Positions 45,746 through 56,318 of a DNA stretch of 64,000 nt are shown here, piece after piece; positions within the stretch are counted from its first letter, which is position 1, and each line of letters opens with the position of its first letter. The translations under genes and the position numbers were made by a program. The DNA is taken from positions 3,844,001-3,908,000 of the forward strand of contig BSBN01001149.1 in assembly GCA_027924645.1 (NCBI GenBank). The letters are read 5' to 3'. The notes below the pieces were generated by a model. It searched no databases, was not told the DNA's origin, and saw nothing but the letters and a program-made list of their open reading frames with translations. This DNA comes from Cunninghamia lanceolata (taxonomy: Eukaryota > Streptophyta > Pinopsida > Cupressales > Cupressaceae).

Positions 45746-48700
45746 GTGTTTTGCTCCTGATGCGACCAAAATGATAGTTACAACACTTCCGAATGGGTAC
45801 ATTTAGGCTAGTCATGGTTCTATTTTTCACCCAAACATGTCGAAACAGTCCAAGCTACATTGTACCGACGATATCCTTAAAAAGTCCAAAGTGCAAAAAG
45901 GTAGCAATCTTTGACGAGATGTTACTCAAAAACTGTATCACTTAGAAACATCCCGTCTAAAGAAACGCGATCATGTAGAGTGCCTCTACAATAACCTCTC
46001 TCAATTTTTATATCTCTGAGGCATTTGCCCGTGGTGAAAGGTTTTTTGTTGCCCCAAAAATTATCAGAAGGAGGTAGTGTAAAGTTACAAAGGGGTGTAA
46101 CTTTCATCCTGCTCCTGATGTGACCAAACTGACTGTTCCAACGCGTCCGTATGGGTACATTTATGTTAGGCATGGTCCTTATTTTCATCCAAACATGTTT
46201 AAACAGTCCGAGCTACATTGTACCGATGATATCCCTGAAGAGTCCAAAGTGTAAAAAGGCAGCAATCTTTGATGAGATGTTACTCAAAAATTGTGTCACT
46301 TAGAAACATTTTATCTAAGGCAACACAATCATGTAGAGTTCCTCTACAATAACCTCTCTCAAAATTTTATGTCTCTGAGGTATTTACCTGTGGTGAAAGG
46401 TTTTCTGCTGCCCCAAAAATTGTCAAAAGGAGGCAGTGTAAAGTTACAAAGGGGTGTAACTTTTATCCTGCTCCTAATGTGACCAAACTGACTATTCCAA
46501 CGCATTTGGATGGGTACATTTACGCTAGCTATGGTCCTATTTTTCACCCAAACATGTTGAAGCAGTCCGAGCTACATTGTACTGACGATATCCCTAAAGA
46601 GTCCAAAGTGCAAAAAGGAAGTAATCTTTGACAAGATGTTACTCAAAAACTGTGTCACTTAGAAACATTCCGTCTTAGGCAACATGATCATGTAGAGTAC
46701 CTCTACAATAACCTCTCTCAGTTTTTTATATTTCTGAGGCATTTGCCCGCGGTGAAAGGTTTTCTACTGCCCCAAAAATGGTCAGAAGGAGGTAGTGTAA
46801 AGTTGCAAAGGGGTGTAACTTTCGTCCTGCTCCTGATGCAACCAAACTGATTATTCCAACGCATCTGAATGGGTACATTTACGCTAGGCATGGTCATGTT
46901 TTTCACCCAAACATGTCGAAACAGTCCGAGCTACATTGTACCGATGATATCCCTGAAGAATCTAAAGTGCAAAAAGGTAACAATCTTTGATAAGATGTTA
47001 CTCAAAAATTGTGTCACTTAGAAACATTCCATCTAAGGCAACGTGATCATGTAGGGTTCCTCTACAATAACCTCTCTCAGTTTTTAATATCTCTGAGGCA
47101 TTTTCACATGGTGAAAAGTTTTCTGCTGCCCCAAAAATTATCAGAAGGAGGTAGTGTAAAGTTGCAAAGGGGTGTAACTTTCATCATGCTCCTGATGTGA
47201 CCAAAATGACTATTCCAACGTGTCTAGATGGGTACATTTACACTAGGCATGGTCCTCTTTTTCACCTAAACATGTTGAAACAGTCTGAGCTACATTGTAC
47301 CGACAATATCCCTGAAGAGTCCAAAGTGCAAAAAGGCAGAAATCTTTGACGAGATGTTAATCAAAAAATTGTGTCACTTAGAAACATTCTGTCTAAGGTA
47401 ACGCGATCACTTAAAGTCCCTCTACAATAACCTCTCTTAGTTTTTTATATCTCTGAGGCATTTGCTTGTGGTAAAAGGTTTTCTACTGCCCCAAAATCGT
47501 CAAAAGGAGGTAATGTAAAGTTGCAAAGGGGTGTAACTATCGTCCTACTCTTGATGCGACCAAACTGACTATTCCAATGCATCTGGATGGGTACATTTAT
47601 GCTAGGCATGGTCCTTGTTTTCACTCAAACATGTCAAAACAGTCTGAACTACATTGTACCGACGATATTCCTGAAGAGTCCAAAGTGCAAAAAGGCAGCA
47701 ATCTTTGACAAGATGTTACTCAAAAACTGTGTCACTTAAAAATATTTTGTCTGAGGCAACGTGATCATGTAGAGTCCCTCTACAATAACCTCTCTTGGTT
47801 TTTTATATCTCTAAGGCATTTGCCCGTGGTGAAAGGTTTTCTGCTGCCCCAAAAATCGTCAGAAGGAGGCAGTGTAAAGTTGCAAAGGGGTGTAACTTTT
47901 GTTCTTCTCCTCGTGTGGACAAACTGACAGTTCCAACGTGTCTGGATGGGTACGTTTAGGCCAGGCATGGTCCTGTTTTGCACCCAAACATGCTAAAACA
48001 GTCTGAGCTACATTGTACTGGCGATATCCCTGAAGAGTCCAAAGTGCAAAAAGGCAGCAATCTTTGACGAGCTGATATTCAGAAACCATGTCACTTAGAT
48101 ACATTATGTCTGAGGAAAAGAGATCATGTAGGGTCCCTCTACAATAACGTCTCTCAATTTTTTATATCTCTAAGGCATTTGCCCGTGGTGAAAGGTTTTT
48201 TGCTGCCCCAAAAATCATCAGAAGGAGGCAGTGTAAAGTTGCAAAGGGGTGTAACTTTTGTTCTTCTCCTTGTGTGGCCAAACTGACAGTTCCAATGCAT
48301 CTGGATGGGTACATTTAGCCTAGGCATGGTCCTCTGTTGCACCCAAACATGCCAAAACAGTCTGAGCTACATTGTACCTGCGATATCCCTAAAGAGTCCA
48401 AAGGGTAAAAAGGCAGCAATCTTTGACAAGATGTCATTCAGAAACCGTGTCACTTAGATACATTCCATCTAAGGCAAAGTGATCACGTAGGGTCCCTCTA
48501 CAATAACCTCTCTTAGTTTTTTATATCTCTAAGGCGTTTTCCCGTGGTGAAAGGTTTTCTGCTGCCCCAAAAATTGTCAAAAGGAGGTAGTGTAATGTTG
48601 CAAAAGGGTGTAACTTTTATTCTTCTCCTCGTGTGGCCAAACTAACAGTTCCAATGCATCTAGATGGGTACATTTAGGCTCAGCATGGTCCTGTTTTGTA

Positions 48701-49088
48701 CCCAAACATGCCGAAATAGTTTGAGCTACATTATACCGGTGATATCCCTGAAGAGTCCAAAGTGCAAAAAAGTAGCAATCTTTGACAAGTTGTTACTCAG
48801 AAACTGTGTCACTTAGATACATTCTATCTAAGGCAATGTGATCACGTAGGGTCCCTCTACAATAACCTCTCTCAATTTTTTAAATCTCTGAGGTGTTTTC
48901 CTGTGGTGTAAGTTTTTCTGCTGCCCCAAAAATTGTCAAAAGGAGGCAGTGTAAAATTGCAAAGGGGTGTAACTTTTGTTCTTCTCCTTGTGCGGCGAAA
49001 CTGACAATTCTAACGCGTCTAGATAGATATGTTTAGGCTAGGCATGGTCCTGTTTCGCACCCAAACATGCCGAAACAGTCTGAGCTAC
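45746..49088. repeat. 359-bp satellite array, ~9.3 copies
   Basis: The marker CAATCTTTGAC starts at about 45905, 46263, 46622, 46981, 47340, 47699, 48058, 48417 and 48776, a spacing of 358-360 bp. Each unit includes GAAACAGTC.GAGCTACATTGTACC, TAAAGTTGCAAAGGGGTGTAAC and CCTCTACAATAACCTCTC. The last unit is cut at GAGCTACA (49088). Copies differ by a few to ~12% by eye. Similar 60-90-codon frames on both strands arise from the repeat and I do not call them genes. Confidence 0.9.
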
Positions 49089-50581
49089 AAACACTAACTA
49101 GTCTTCAATCTTCAAACACTACAAATACCATGATATCCTGCATAAAGCTGTCTTTTAGCCTTTTATAAAGGCATGCCCATCAAATTCAACCACATAGAGA
49201 TGATTGTTTGTATTCCAAATTCCTTTTAAATACTGACCTTCCAATCCTTTTTCCCGCTCTCATATCAATTAAATATGACCTTCGATTATGATATGGCGCT
49301 CGAGCTTATGAGAGTTTACCAGAGACACCAATTGAGTTAGGTTGAAGGGCCGGTGAACTAATGACTTAAAGACCCTTTAGTAGGTTGATTTAAGTGATAG
49401 TAACTTCTGATTATAAGTCAATATTAAATTAAAGCAAAAGTGCATTTTACACACGACAAGCAATTGAGGGTTTTAAAGTCTTAAGAAAAGTAGATTCTTT
49501 TTAGTGTTTGATGCCTAATATGCAAACCCTAACTATCAATAGCATTATGATTATGAAAGCTTGTGTCTTCTCTAACTTCTTATTGCAAGAACAAAACCAC
49601 ATCCACCATGAATATGAACCTTGCATCATATCAACCTTGCAAGATAGACCTTATCATGAAAACCATATTTACAACAAAACCTTGCATGAACAAAACCACA
49701 TCCACCATGAACATGAACCTTGCATCATATAAACCATGTTTGTCTTGTGCAGCATCAACATGAATTGAGAGACCTTATCATGAAAACCATATTCACAACA
49801 TCATGCATCTCATGACCATCACCTACCTTGAATCACTGTATCACCTTATCAACATCATGGCATCAACCTTGACATCAATGACAAACAACCTTGACCCTTT
49901 GACTTCAATGGCAACCTTGAACCTTGATTGTTGATGACTTATGGAAGCATGTAGCCCCAATGTTATGTTGCATACTAAAATTAGGTAAGACTCAATGTAA
50001 TCTCATAACCTCACCTTGTATGCAAGAGGAATTACATTTAATAACCACAATGGTCATCAGGTGCTCATAAGCATATGATTTTGACTATCTTATTCAAAAC
50101 AACAAACATACTCTTTGCATCCCAATATGGTATAATAACAAGAAATTAAGAAATATTTTCTATTGACCAACTCATAAAGAATATGGATCAGCATACTCAT
50201 TTGAATATTTTCAATTGAGAAACTCATAAAGAATATGAATATTTTCTGTTCAACATGATGATTCATTTTTATTTTAAATACAACTTTTATCTTTTAGTTC
50301 CAAAATGAGGTTTAGGTGATACTTGAATAACAATAGCTGGCTTATTGGATCAACAAACATCCTATGTAATACAATTGGACTTTAAATATTTGAAGCAGCC
50401 ATCTACAAATATCCATTCAAACGTGGATTTATAATGCAAGTATGGACGCCATCAATAAAAAAGATTTGTATTAACCAAATATCCATATAGGCATACATCA
50501 ATATCTGTTGATATAAGTATAACATATATACAAAATAGCCATATAGGCTTACAAGAATGCCATATAGGCATACAATGTCAA
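49089..50581. other. Gene-free AT-rich spacer with minor repeats
   Basis: No supported gene. CATCCACCATGAA.ATGAACCTTGCATCATAT occurs twice (about 49598 and 49698). ATGCCATATAGGCATACAA occurs about four times between 50478 and 50630. This lies between the satellite and the minus-strand gene. Confidence 0.5.
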
Positions 50582-52636
50582 CTATATGCAATACAAAATA
50601 TATGTCCACAAATGCCATATAGGCATACAACAAAGGAAAACAATAAAAAGACATTCCCCTCTAGCTGGTGAAGAGAATAGATCATGGGCAGCCTTTGATC
50701 TTCTAGGGGATGGAGACGCGTATGTGGGTGCTCTACTACAAACCTGAGGGCTACTCCTCCTATTTAGTTCTTCCTGCATCTTTAGTTGTTACAATAAAAA
50801 GTATAGACATTAATATATAGAAATTACGTGTTATAAAAAATAAAACATTTAACAAAATAATCACTTATTGCTACCATATAATTTGTCGCCTCACTTGCCT
50901 TAGTAGCAGGAATAGGCGGTGGTGATGTCATGTCCTATAGAAACCATCCATATAGAAATTAAACTTCAAATCTATAATCTTTTAATTTTTCAAAAATAAA
51001 AAACTATAACAATGAATGTAAATTGAAACTTACTAATCTGCCTCATACCTCTGTCAATGGCATGGAGCTATGAATTGCAAAAGTCACACCATGCTCCATT
51101 GCCCTATGAACATCGGGAGGTGTCTCTGTAGCCTACATCATTTGGAAATAAAAAAAAATTATTCAATTACGAAAACTATAATAGTGATGCAAATCATGGC
51201 TCCTAACATACACACATGTTCACCTAAACATGGAAGTACACACAATAAAGCATGCAAGTCACATACAAAAATCTAGTAAGTACAATTCATTCATTAAACT
51301 ATTTATTTTATTACCTCCGTGAAGCTTTGAAGTCCACCACCGCTGGCAGGTGTTGCTATGAAATCTCCAATATTAACCTATTCAACATCCAAAATCAAAT
51401 ATTAGAATACCATTCATATAACGATGCTATTCACATGTAATATTTATAATTGTTTACTAGTTACATACCTCGACAGTAGATGATGTAGTGTAATATGCAG
51501 GTGGAGAACCACTGAAAACTACATCAACGCTATGACCCTGAAATTTCATTAAAATCATCAAACTAAATTAGTTAATCTTGCATTTCAAAAAATAAAATTT
51601 AATAAATTAAATTCAATAAACTTGCTAATATTTACCTGAGTATCAAGGTCGAAAGTCTCACTCAGGAGGGTATCTGTCATCACCATCTACTTAGTTGCAG
51701 ATGTACCCTGTGCACTTGCGTCCTGACTATCCATGGGGTCATAACCACAAGCTGACCCACAAGTCTGACAAGCACGGGGTGCGACCCTACTCCTCGCACT
51801 ATCTCACAACCCACTCTGTGCTGCAGGACTAGCATGCTCTATGATGCTCTGGGTTAAGGCACTAATGGACTGAAGTGTATCGACCTCAACACTCTCCTTC
51901 ACAATGGAAGGGATAGAAACATGCTCATGGGCTGGTCTACTGATTACTCATCTCACTGGCTGCTGTGGGTCCAACATGTGCCCCTGGTCTATCTTGTGCT
52001 GACCCCCCACCTCTACCCTGGAAGTCCCGCATATCAAAATAGTTTGGCACTTTATTGAGGACAAACTCGCAGTAGAGTTTCCTCAAAAAGTATTGCGGAA
52101 CCTCATTATTATTACATGGAGGATGGTCAAAAACCATCCACCACTTCTGCCCAAAATTATCCCTTATCACTTGGTTGTTGTACCAATGGATAGGAACATC
52201 TTGCATGTAATGGGTGGAGGTTGATTTATTTGTGGGTTTATGAAAATGGAACACAAGTCTAATTTTGTAATTTGTAACTTTTTCACATCTTCATATGATA
52301 GCTTGTCTGCATAATACTCTCTAAACTCTCTCCTCTTATCCACCCAACTAGATATTTGTTTGCTAATTGAATCTACATATGATAACATAGATTCAAGAGA
52401 TTGAGCAAGCGTGGACCTATGCAAGGTTGAAGTTGAAAGATCTTTCAACCTTGCAATTATGTCTTCAATTTTTTTTTTATTGTTTTCAATTTGCCCCATT
52501 AGATTTTCTTGTGTTCCAGGGGCATGTCGAGGAATGGATGGAGAAGTTTCATTGTTCGAGTTGTTCTTCGGCAGGTATTTCCTCTTCAAGATTTTGTGGA
52601 TTTTGAGGAGGAGGAGGAGGTGCATTAACATTTCCT
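50582..52636 (-). pseudogene. Multi-exon minus-strand gene of the giant transposon, function unknown
   Basis: Exons with GT-AG borders on the minus strand: 52636-51636 (large), 51537-51479 (59 nt), 51377-51315 (63), 51132-51049 (84), 50934-50875 (60), then 50779-50744 (36) or a terminal 50779-50582. Four consecutive small exons are multiples of three, and all read open in the chain (ATETPPDVHRAMEHGVTF, DMTSPPPIPATKASEATNY). The large exon starts with a proline run and acidic segment. It then has a Lys/Glu-rich coiled-coil stretch and a Trp-rich block (WYNNQVIRDNFGQKWWMVF, YFLRKLYCEFVLNKVPNYF). At least two frameshifts lie in it (near 52550 and 52250). I do not recognise the family. It faces the transposase-like gene from the other end, as accessory genes of large plant transposons often do. 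Confidence 0.55.
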
Positions 52637-52894
52637 AACAATTAAGGAAATTTACATCAAAAATCAACTCAAACCTACCTATTTAGAAACAAATTCAAAC
52701 AAACAAATAAATAAAACTCACTCCTTTAGCCTGCTTGACGTCGTGGCGGCATTTTGGTGATGAATCGGTAATATTTTGGTGTTGAATTGAGTCTTCAAAA
52801 ATGCGAGCGTGCTTCTTAGGGTTTGCAGGCCGCGGGTGTAGAGGAAAATAAAGAAATGAAATGAGTAGAAATGCTCTTTTATTTATATATATAT
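52637..52894 (-). other. 5' flank of minus-strand gene, possible first exon
   Basis: A minus-strand ATG at 52754 reads MPPRRQAG and then TAA. A GTGAGT donor follows shortly after and a TTAG acceptor is at 52637. This could be a broken first exon. The rest, near 52790-52890, is AT-rich leader with a TATATATATA run at 52884-52897. Confidence 0.35.
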
Positions 52895-53000
52895 ATAATT
52901 AGTCATAATGTGCTCGCGTTATGGTTTGGTTTTACCGAGCCTTAGGCTTGTCATTACCAAACCATAATGCGAGTGCGTTATAACGCGCTCGCGTTATCTA
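52895..53000. repeat. Subterminal palindromes, right end
   Basis: The arms CTCGCGTTATGGTTTGGT (52913-52930) and ACCAAACCATAATGCGAG (52956-52973) are 18 bases with one mismatch. They enclose GAGCCTTAGGCTTG. Next to them is GTGCGTTATAACGCGCTCGCGTTAT. The GCGAGC / GCTCGC..TTATAA vocabulary matches the left-end palindromes in inverted order, as expected for the two ends of one element. Confidence 0.7.
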
Positions 53001-53021
53001 TTAATTTATTTTGAAAAAAAT

Positions 53022-53065
53022 TTGGCCACTTTTTGGCCCCCCAACTTTTTGCACTTACCCCTGGG
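53022..53065 (-). repeat. Right terminal inverted repeat of giant transposon
   Basis: Reverse complement reads CCCAGGGGTAAGTGCAAAAAG, then TTGGGGGGCCAAAAAGTGGCC, matching the left end at 14954-14991 and the start of the second family copy at 62489. The Tat-like leader vocabulary (GGCTCAAAAGTGATGCG) resumes just beyond. Confidence 0.75.
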
Positions 53066-53246
53066 CAGGAATGCTAGAAGCGGCAGGTTTCGGCTCAAAA
53101 GTGATGCGTTTGTGCAGACAACAACTTGTTTTCACTCAGAAGCGACTAGTACTTGCCGTAAGTGCTTGGAAAATTTGATCTTCACAAAAACAACTTCAAA
53201 TAGCAAAGTTAATCAAGGACGTAGGGTCCCACCAGGCGTGCTAAAA
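53066..53246 (-). other. Tat-like leader fragment and candidate primer site
   Basis: AAGTGATGCG and AAGCGACTAG words match the leader at 13230-14950. On the minus strand, the LTR end CCTATCACA is followed by TTTTAGCACGCC and TGGTGGGACCCTACG. The TGG start makes the last string a candidate tRNA primer site; I cannot name the tRNA. Confidence 0.5.
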
Positions 53247-54285
53247 TGTGATAGGTAAAAATCAGGTTAATAAGATCAAGCATAGCCATGAAAACCTAAC
53301 CCTACCATCATCAAAGAATCTAATCCAAGTGAAATCAAAAGCATGCAATTCAAAAATAATATCACCTAGATTGTATGATTCCTTGTTTATAATGTGGATT
53401 ACTTCTCAACAATGAACAATTATGAAGATAAAAGCTGCCATGATGAATGGATGATAATGATAACATGCTAGATGGATGCTAATGGATGCTAAAATGCTCA
53501 AGATGATAATGTAGACGCTATGAGAATGTTGGATAGATATGGTATGGAATGAGAGGGTGTTTATATAGAACTCAACCAAAATCAATCAACGGTGGAGATT
53601 TGGTGGCTATGTGAATAGTTAGGATTGAATGATAAACATAGGTGAATGTGTAGATAACAAGTGGATGAAAGATAAGGCTTATGTGTGACCGTGTACATAA
53701 AAAGTACTATATGTGAAAGATATTAAATGAAAGATGTAGTACCACTTATCTTTTTTAAATGAAAGAGGCACACATGTCAACTTATGAAGATAAATGATAA
53801 GAAGAATTAATTAAATAAATAAAATTTATTTAATTAATTAGAAAGTGGGTTTGTGAATTTTAATTAATTGGATTGGTTTGTGGATTTTAGGTGCTCTTAA
53901 ATGGATTGAAGCTGGCGCCTTGTTGAGAGGAAAGTTGCATCCTATTGAAGGCTAAAGATGTTGATAAAATGCTATAGCAAATGTTGGCTTAAGGCATGCA
54001 GACAAATAACTTCTGACTTATCTCTGATTGGTTGAAGTGCTTGAGCTTTCACTGACACACAGTCTATTTCCTGCTTGAGTTGATCAAAGAGAAGAAAATA
54101 AAAGATGAAAAAAATGGGGTGGATCGTCTTTGCTTGAGTACTGAAAATTTCCTTCGTATTCCAGACTGCCTACATACCCTGTATCCACGAGATCAAAGCA
54201 CATTTACGATAATGATGAGACATGATGAATATGTAGTTCTAGGTTTATTGATGATGTAAGTGATGAAAGATAGAAGAAAGTGAGA
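53247..54285 (-). repeat. Right (5') LTR of Tat-like element
   Basis: 53247-53785 matches the left LTR and continues to about 54285 with sequence absent on the left, for a total near 1.04 kb. The minus-strand TATA (CTATATAAAC) is at 53559-53568, so the promoter points into the element. The outer border is uncertain because the flanking repeat at 54296 begins without a clear TG. Confidence 0.7.
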
Positions 54286-54295
54286 TGAAATATTG

Positions 54296-54396
54296 GAGAA
54301 AGACAAGGGTCAAGTTTGTGACCATGAGATTGATCTCGTGATTACGAAAAATGACTTCAAATGGGGCAAATGGTCGTGGTTGTATGAAGGGTGAAT
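54296..54396 (+). repeat. Flank copy of 3893-3992 (~100 bp)
   Basis: About 100 bases nearly identical to 3893-3992 (one or two differences), both ending GGGTGAAT. Copy 1 of the upstream tandem repeat (near 3180-3290) is much more divergent. This is a recent duplication at the element edges, far longer than a normal 5-bp target duplication. Confidence 0.7.
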
Positions 54397-54479
54397 ATAA
54401 AAATATGTGTGGAGTCATAAATAATATAATAAGTAAGGAATATATCAGTATCTATATAAATGTGGGTAAATGTAGTCTA

Positions 54480-54610
54480 CTTAAACATCATCCATTTTAA
54501 TGGTCAAACAGTGAATAATAATTTTACACCTCATCTACAACAAGAAGTGGTAAATAATTGTCTTATTTTTATTGGCCAAAATTAACTTTTGACTGTTGAA
54601 GTGGATGCAC
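54480..54610 (+). mobile_element. MITE, CTTAAACATCATCC family
   Basis: Inverted ends CTTAAACATCATCCATTTTAA and TTGAAGTGGATGC (clipped), with the same interior as 58332-58460. It is the reverse partner of 4707-4835. Confidence 0.6.
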
Positions 54611-54614
54611 TCTA

Positions 54615-54751
54615 CTTAAACATCATCCATTTCAATAGTCAAACAATCAATAGTAATTTTACACCTCATTCACAACAAAAAGTGGTAAATATTTGTTCTA
54701 TTTTTATTGGCCAAAATTGACCATTGACTGTTGAAGTGGATGATATTTAAG
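54615..54751 (+). mobile_element. MITE, CTTAAACATCATCC family
   Basis: Inverted ends CTTAAACATCATCCATTTCAA and TTGAAGTGGATGATATTTAAG, 137 bp. It is the reverse partner of 4564-4700. A short extra GTGGATGATGTTTAAGAATAG follows, a fragment of another end. Confidence 0.65.
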
Positions 54752-54832
54752 AATAGCCAAGTGGATGATGTTTAAGAATAGTTGGGTAAATGTATGCAAA
54801 ACCCATACATAGAAATATATAAAGATTGGGAG

Positions 54833-55100
54833 CAGGGCTTAAATTTTATGGCCATATGACCGTATTTAGTCATTTTAATCGTAAAATACAATTAAAATTT
54901 TAAGAAGACCATATCACTTGAAAGGTAAGATTTCAGGTAAACTGTCAAAATTTCTATGTAATTATTCTTATATATATTTTAAGTCTATATATATTTTTCC
55001 TAAAATAGGTAGGCTTTAATATTTGAAGGCAACTTCAAATAAATGACAGTCACAAAAAAATTGCTTGATAGGCAAGGTCAACCGTCAAATTTAAGCCTTG
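54833..55100. mobile_element. hAT-type MITE with 8-bp target duplication
   Basis: 268 bp with ends CAGGGCTTAAATTT and AAATTTAAGCCTTG (one mismatch). It is flanked on both sides by the exact 8-mer ATTGGGAG (54825-54832, 55101-55108). An 8-bp duplication and CA-G ends are characteristic of hAT elements. No ORF, so non-autonomous. It lies about 650 bp upstream of the transporter gene. Confidence 0.8.
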
Positions 55101-55745
55101 ATTGGGAGAATAAACCCAACTACATACAAAATTACAATACTACCACTTGCACCCATAGGAGGTTCAAGGAATATGCCAATAGGAACAACCGACGAGTTTA
55201 GAAAATTTTCCAGCGTGAATCTTTTTTACAGTGCGACACAATTCCGAACAATATAATGCTCACATATAAAAGCTTATCGACTAATAAAACCAATAATACA
55301 TATTTCCAAAATGAGCACAAAACTAAATGAAAAATGGCAATGGGAATGCAAATTTCACCATTACAATTGCAGTGGGTCAAAGTTCATATGATGTAGACTC
55401 CAGCTTAAAAACAAAAGGCATGTTGAAGTTAAATTTTCTGCGGAATACAAAATGCATAATTATGACATTGATTGGAGGCCTTCAAATTTGACTACAATGC
55501 CCGTGTCATGGACTTCAAATTTGTCCATAATGTCCCAGCATTAATTACGTATATGACCTGCCAAGCTGCACACGACGATATAAAATATCTCAAGCATTGA
55601 AAATCTCGGCTATTTGCCTATAAAAAACATATGTTTTTTGTTGGGGACAATAAATATATATGCATATACAAGACTTTGGAGGGCGCTGTGAGACTGTGAG
55701 ATGAGAGCCAAAGGCAATCAATCCTGAGCATTTACAAGTAAAAAT
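55101..55745 (+). promoter_or_regulatory. Promoter and 5' UTR region of the STP gene
   Basis: A TATAAAATA box at 55579-55587 would place transcription start near 55610 and give a leader of about 135 bases. A second AT-rich TATATATG tract lies at about 55653-55662. Upstream is AT-rich with no ORF. Use of either box is inference. Confidence 0.45.
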
Positions 55746-55958
55746 ATGGAAGAAGGCAGAAACAGAGGCAGCAGCAGCCCTAGTGTTAAGAAGGAATACA
55801 AAGGGGGAATAACTCCTTTTGTAGTGGGGGTCTGCATTGTAGCGGCTACAGGGGGTCTTGTCTTCGGCTACGACAATGGAATCGCAGGTTGTTCTGTATT
55901 TCTTCTGAATTGAATTGAATGGCTAGTTGTAGATATGATACTTCCACAGTCCATAATG

Positions 55959-56318
55959 ATAGATTGCAGTGTTTCTGGGAAAAAACTGAGTTGCTTTTTT
56001 TGTTTCAATGTTTCAGATCATACTCCGTGATCAGGAAGAAAAGAAGAGAATACAAATGAGTTAGAATTTTAAAGAGAGTTCCTAAAAAAAAAGAGAGGGT
56101 AGGCACGGATAATGTGATTAGCTAAAGGAGACCATAGAGGGACCAGAAAAAGAGAACTCTATGGTCTCCTTTAGCTAATCATGTTATCTGTGCCTACCCC
56201 CTCTCTTGTTTTTTTTGAAGGAACTCTCTTTGCAATTCTAACTCATTTGTATTCTCTTCTTTTCCTCCTGATAATGTACAAGTAACACAATTTTTCCCAG
56301 AAGCACTGCAATCTATGA
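55959..56318. repeat. Long foldback in intron 1 of the STP gene
   Basis: Left arm 55959-56139 and right arm 56157-56318 are complementary over most of ~165 bases with a few gaps. The 17-base loop is 56140-56156. The best-paired part is TAGCTAAAGGAGACCATAGAG with its complement. The 11-mer GAATGGCTAGT occurs just outside both arms (55917-55927, 56317-56327), exactly 400 bp apart, possibly a target duplication. Transcribed with the gene, it would form a long hairpin RNA. Confidence 0.8.

Larger units (their letters stand above)
14954..53065 (+). mobile_element. Giant TIR DNA transposon carrying a DFAENY-type DDE gene
   Basis: Seen: inverted ends (left CCCAGGGTAAGTGCAAG..., right ...TTGCACTTACCCCTGGG), each continuing into a GGGGGGCCAAAAAG block. 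Similar subterminal palindromes built on ATAACGCGAGCGCGTTAT lie near both ends. The ~950-bp left end recurs at 62489-63450, so this is a multi-copy family. The interior has a transposase-like gene (27961-45036, split), a telomere-like array, a 359-bp satellite and a second gene on the minus strand. Size is 38.1 kb, or about 16.8 kb after subtracting the two nested LTR elements. A clean target duplication is not found: the flanks TCCCAGGG and CCCCTGGG are similar but may be part of the inverted repeat. Superfamily is undetermined. Confidence 0.7.
3993..54285 (-). mobile_element. Tat-like Ty3/gypsy LTR retrotransposon, split by a giant insertion
   Basis: Seen: direct terminal repeats opening TGTGATAGG on the plus strand (left 3993-4530, truncated; right 53247-~54285). 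Between them, on the minus strand, come degenerate gag, protease, RT, two RNase H domains and integrase (12879 down to ~5120). The plus-strand TGTGATAGG edge is therefore the 3' edge of each LTR (CCTATCACA). A minus-strand TATA (CTATATAAAC) is present in both LTRs. The long leader (12880-14953 and 53066-53246) is split by the 38-kb TIR transposon. Without that insertion the element is about 12.2 kb, a plausible length for the Tat lineage. The RT - RNase H - archaeal-like RNase H - integrase order is the known Tat hallmark. Stops and frameshifts occur in every domain, so it is dead. The left end has been rebuilt (4531-5110). Confidence 0.7.
54414..54780 (+). repeat. Partner of 367-bp inverted duplication, with two MITEs
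   Basis: Same 367 bp as 4535-4901 in reverse. It carries MITE copies at 54480-54610 and 54615-54751. On this side it runs smoothly on from the flank repeat (GGAGTCATAAAT also follows copy 1 at 3302), so this is likely the original location and the left copy is the derivative. Confidence 0.75.

Noticed and set aside
45746..49088. Possible CRISPR-like or multi-gene array, because regular repeats contain similar 60-90-codon frames on both strands.
   Set aside because: The whole 359-bp unit is repeated without distinct spacers, and the frames are by-products of a satellite in plant DNA.
53913..53919. TGGCGCC as a plus-strand primer binding site.
   Set aside because: All coding domains and the LTR TATA box point to the minus strand, and no LTR end (CA) precedes it. 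It lies inside the right LTR.
3893..54396. A 100-bp target-site duplication of the Tat-like element.
   Set aside because: Gypsy elements duplicate about 5 bp. The 100-bp match is better explained by the local tandem repeat and repair rearrangement.
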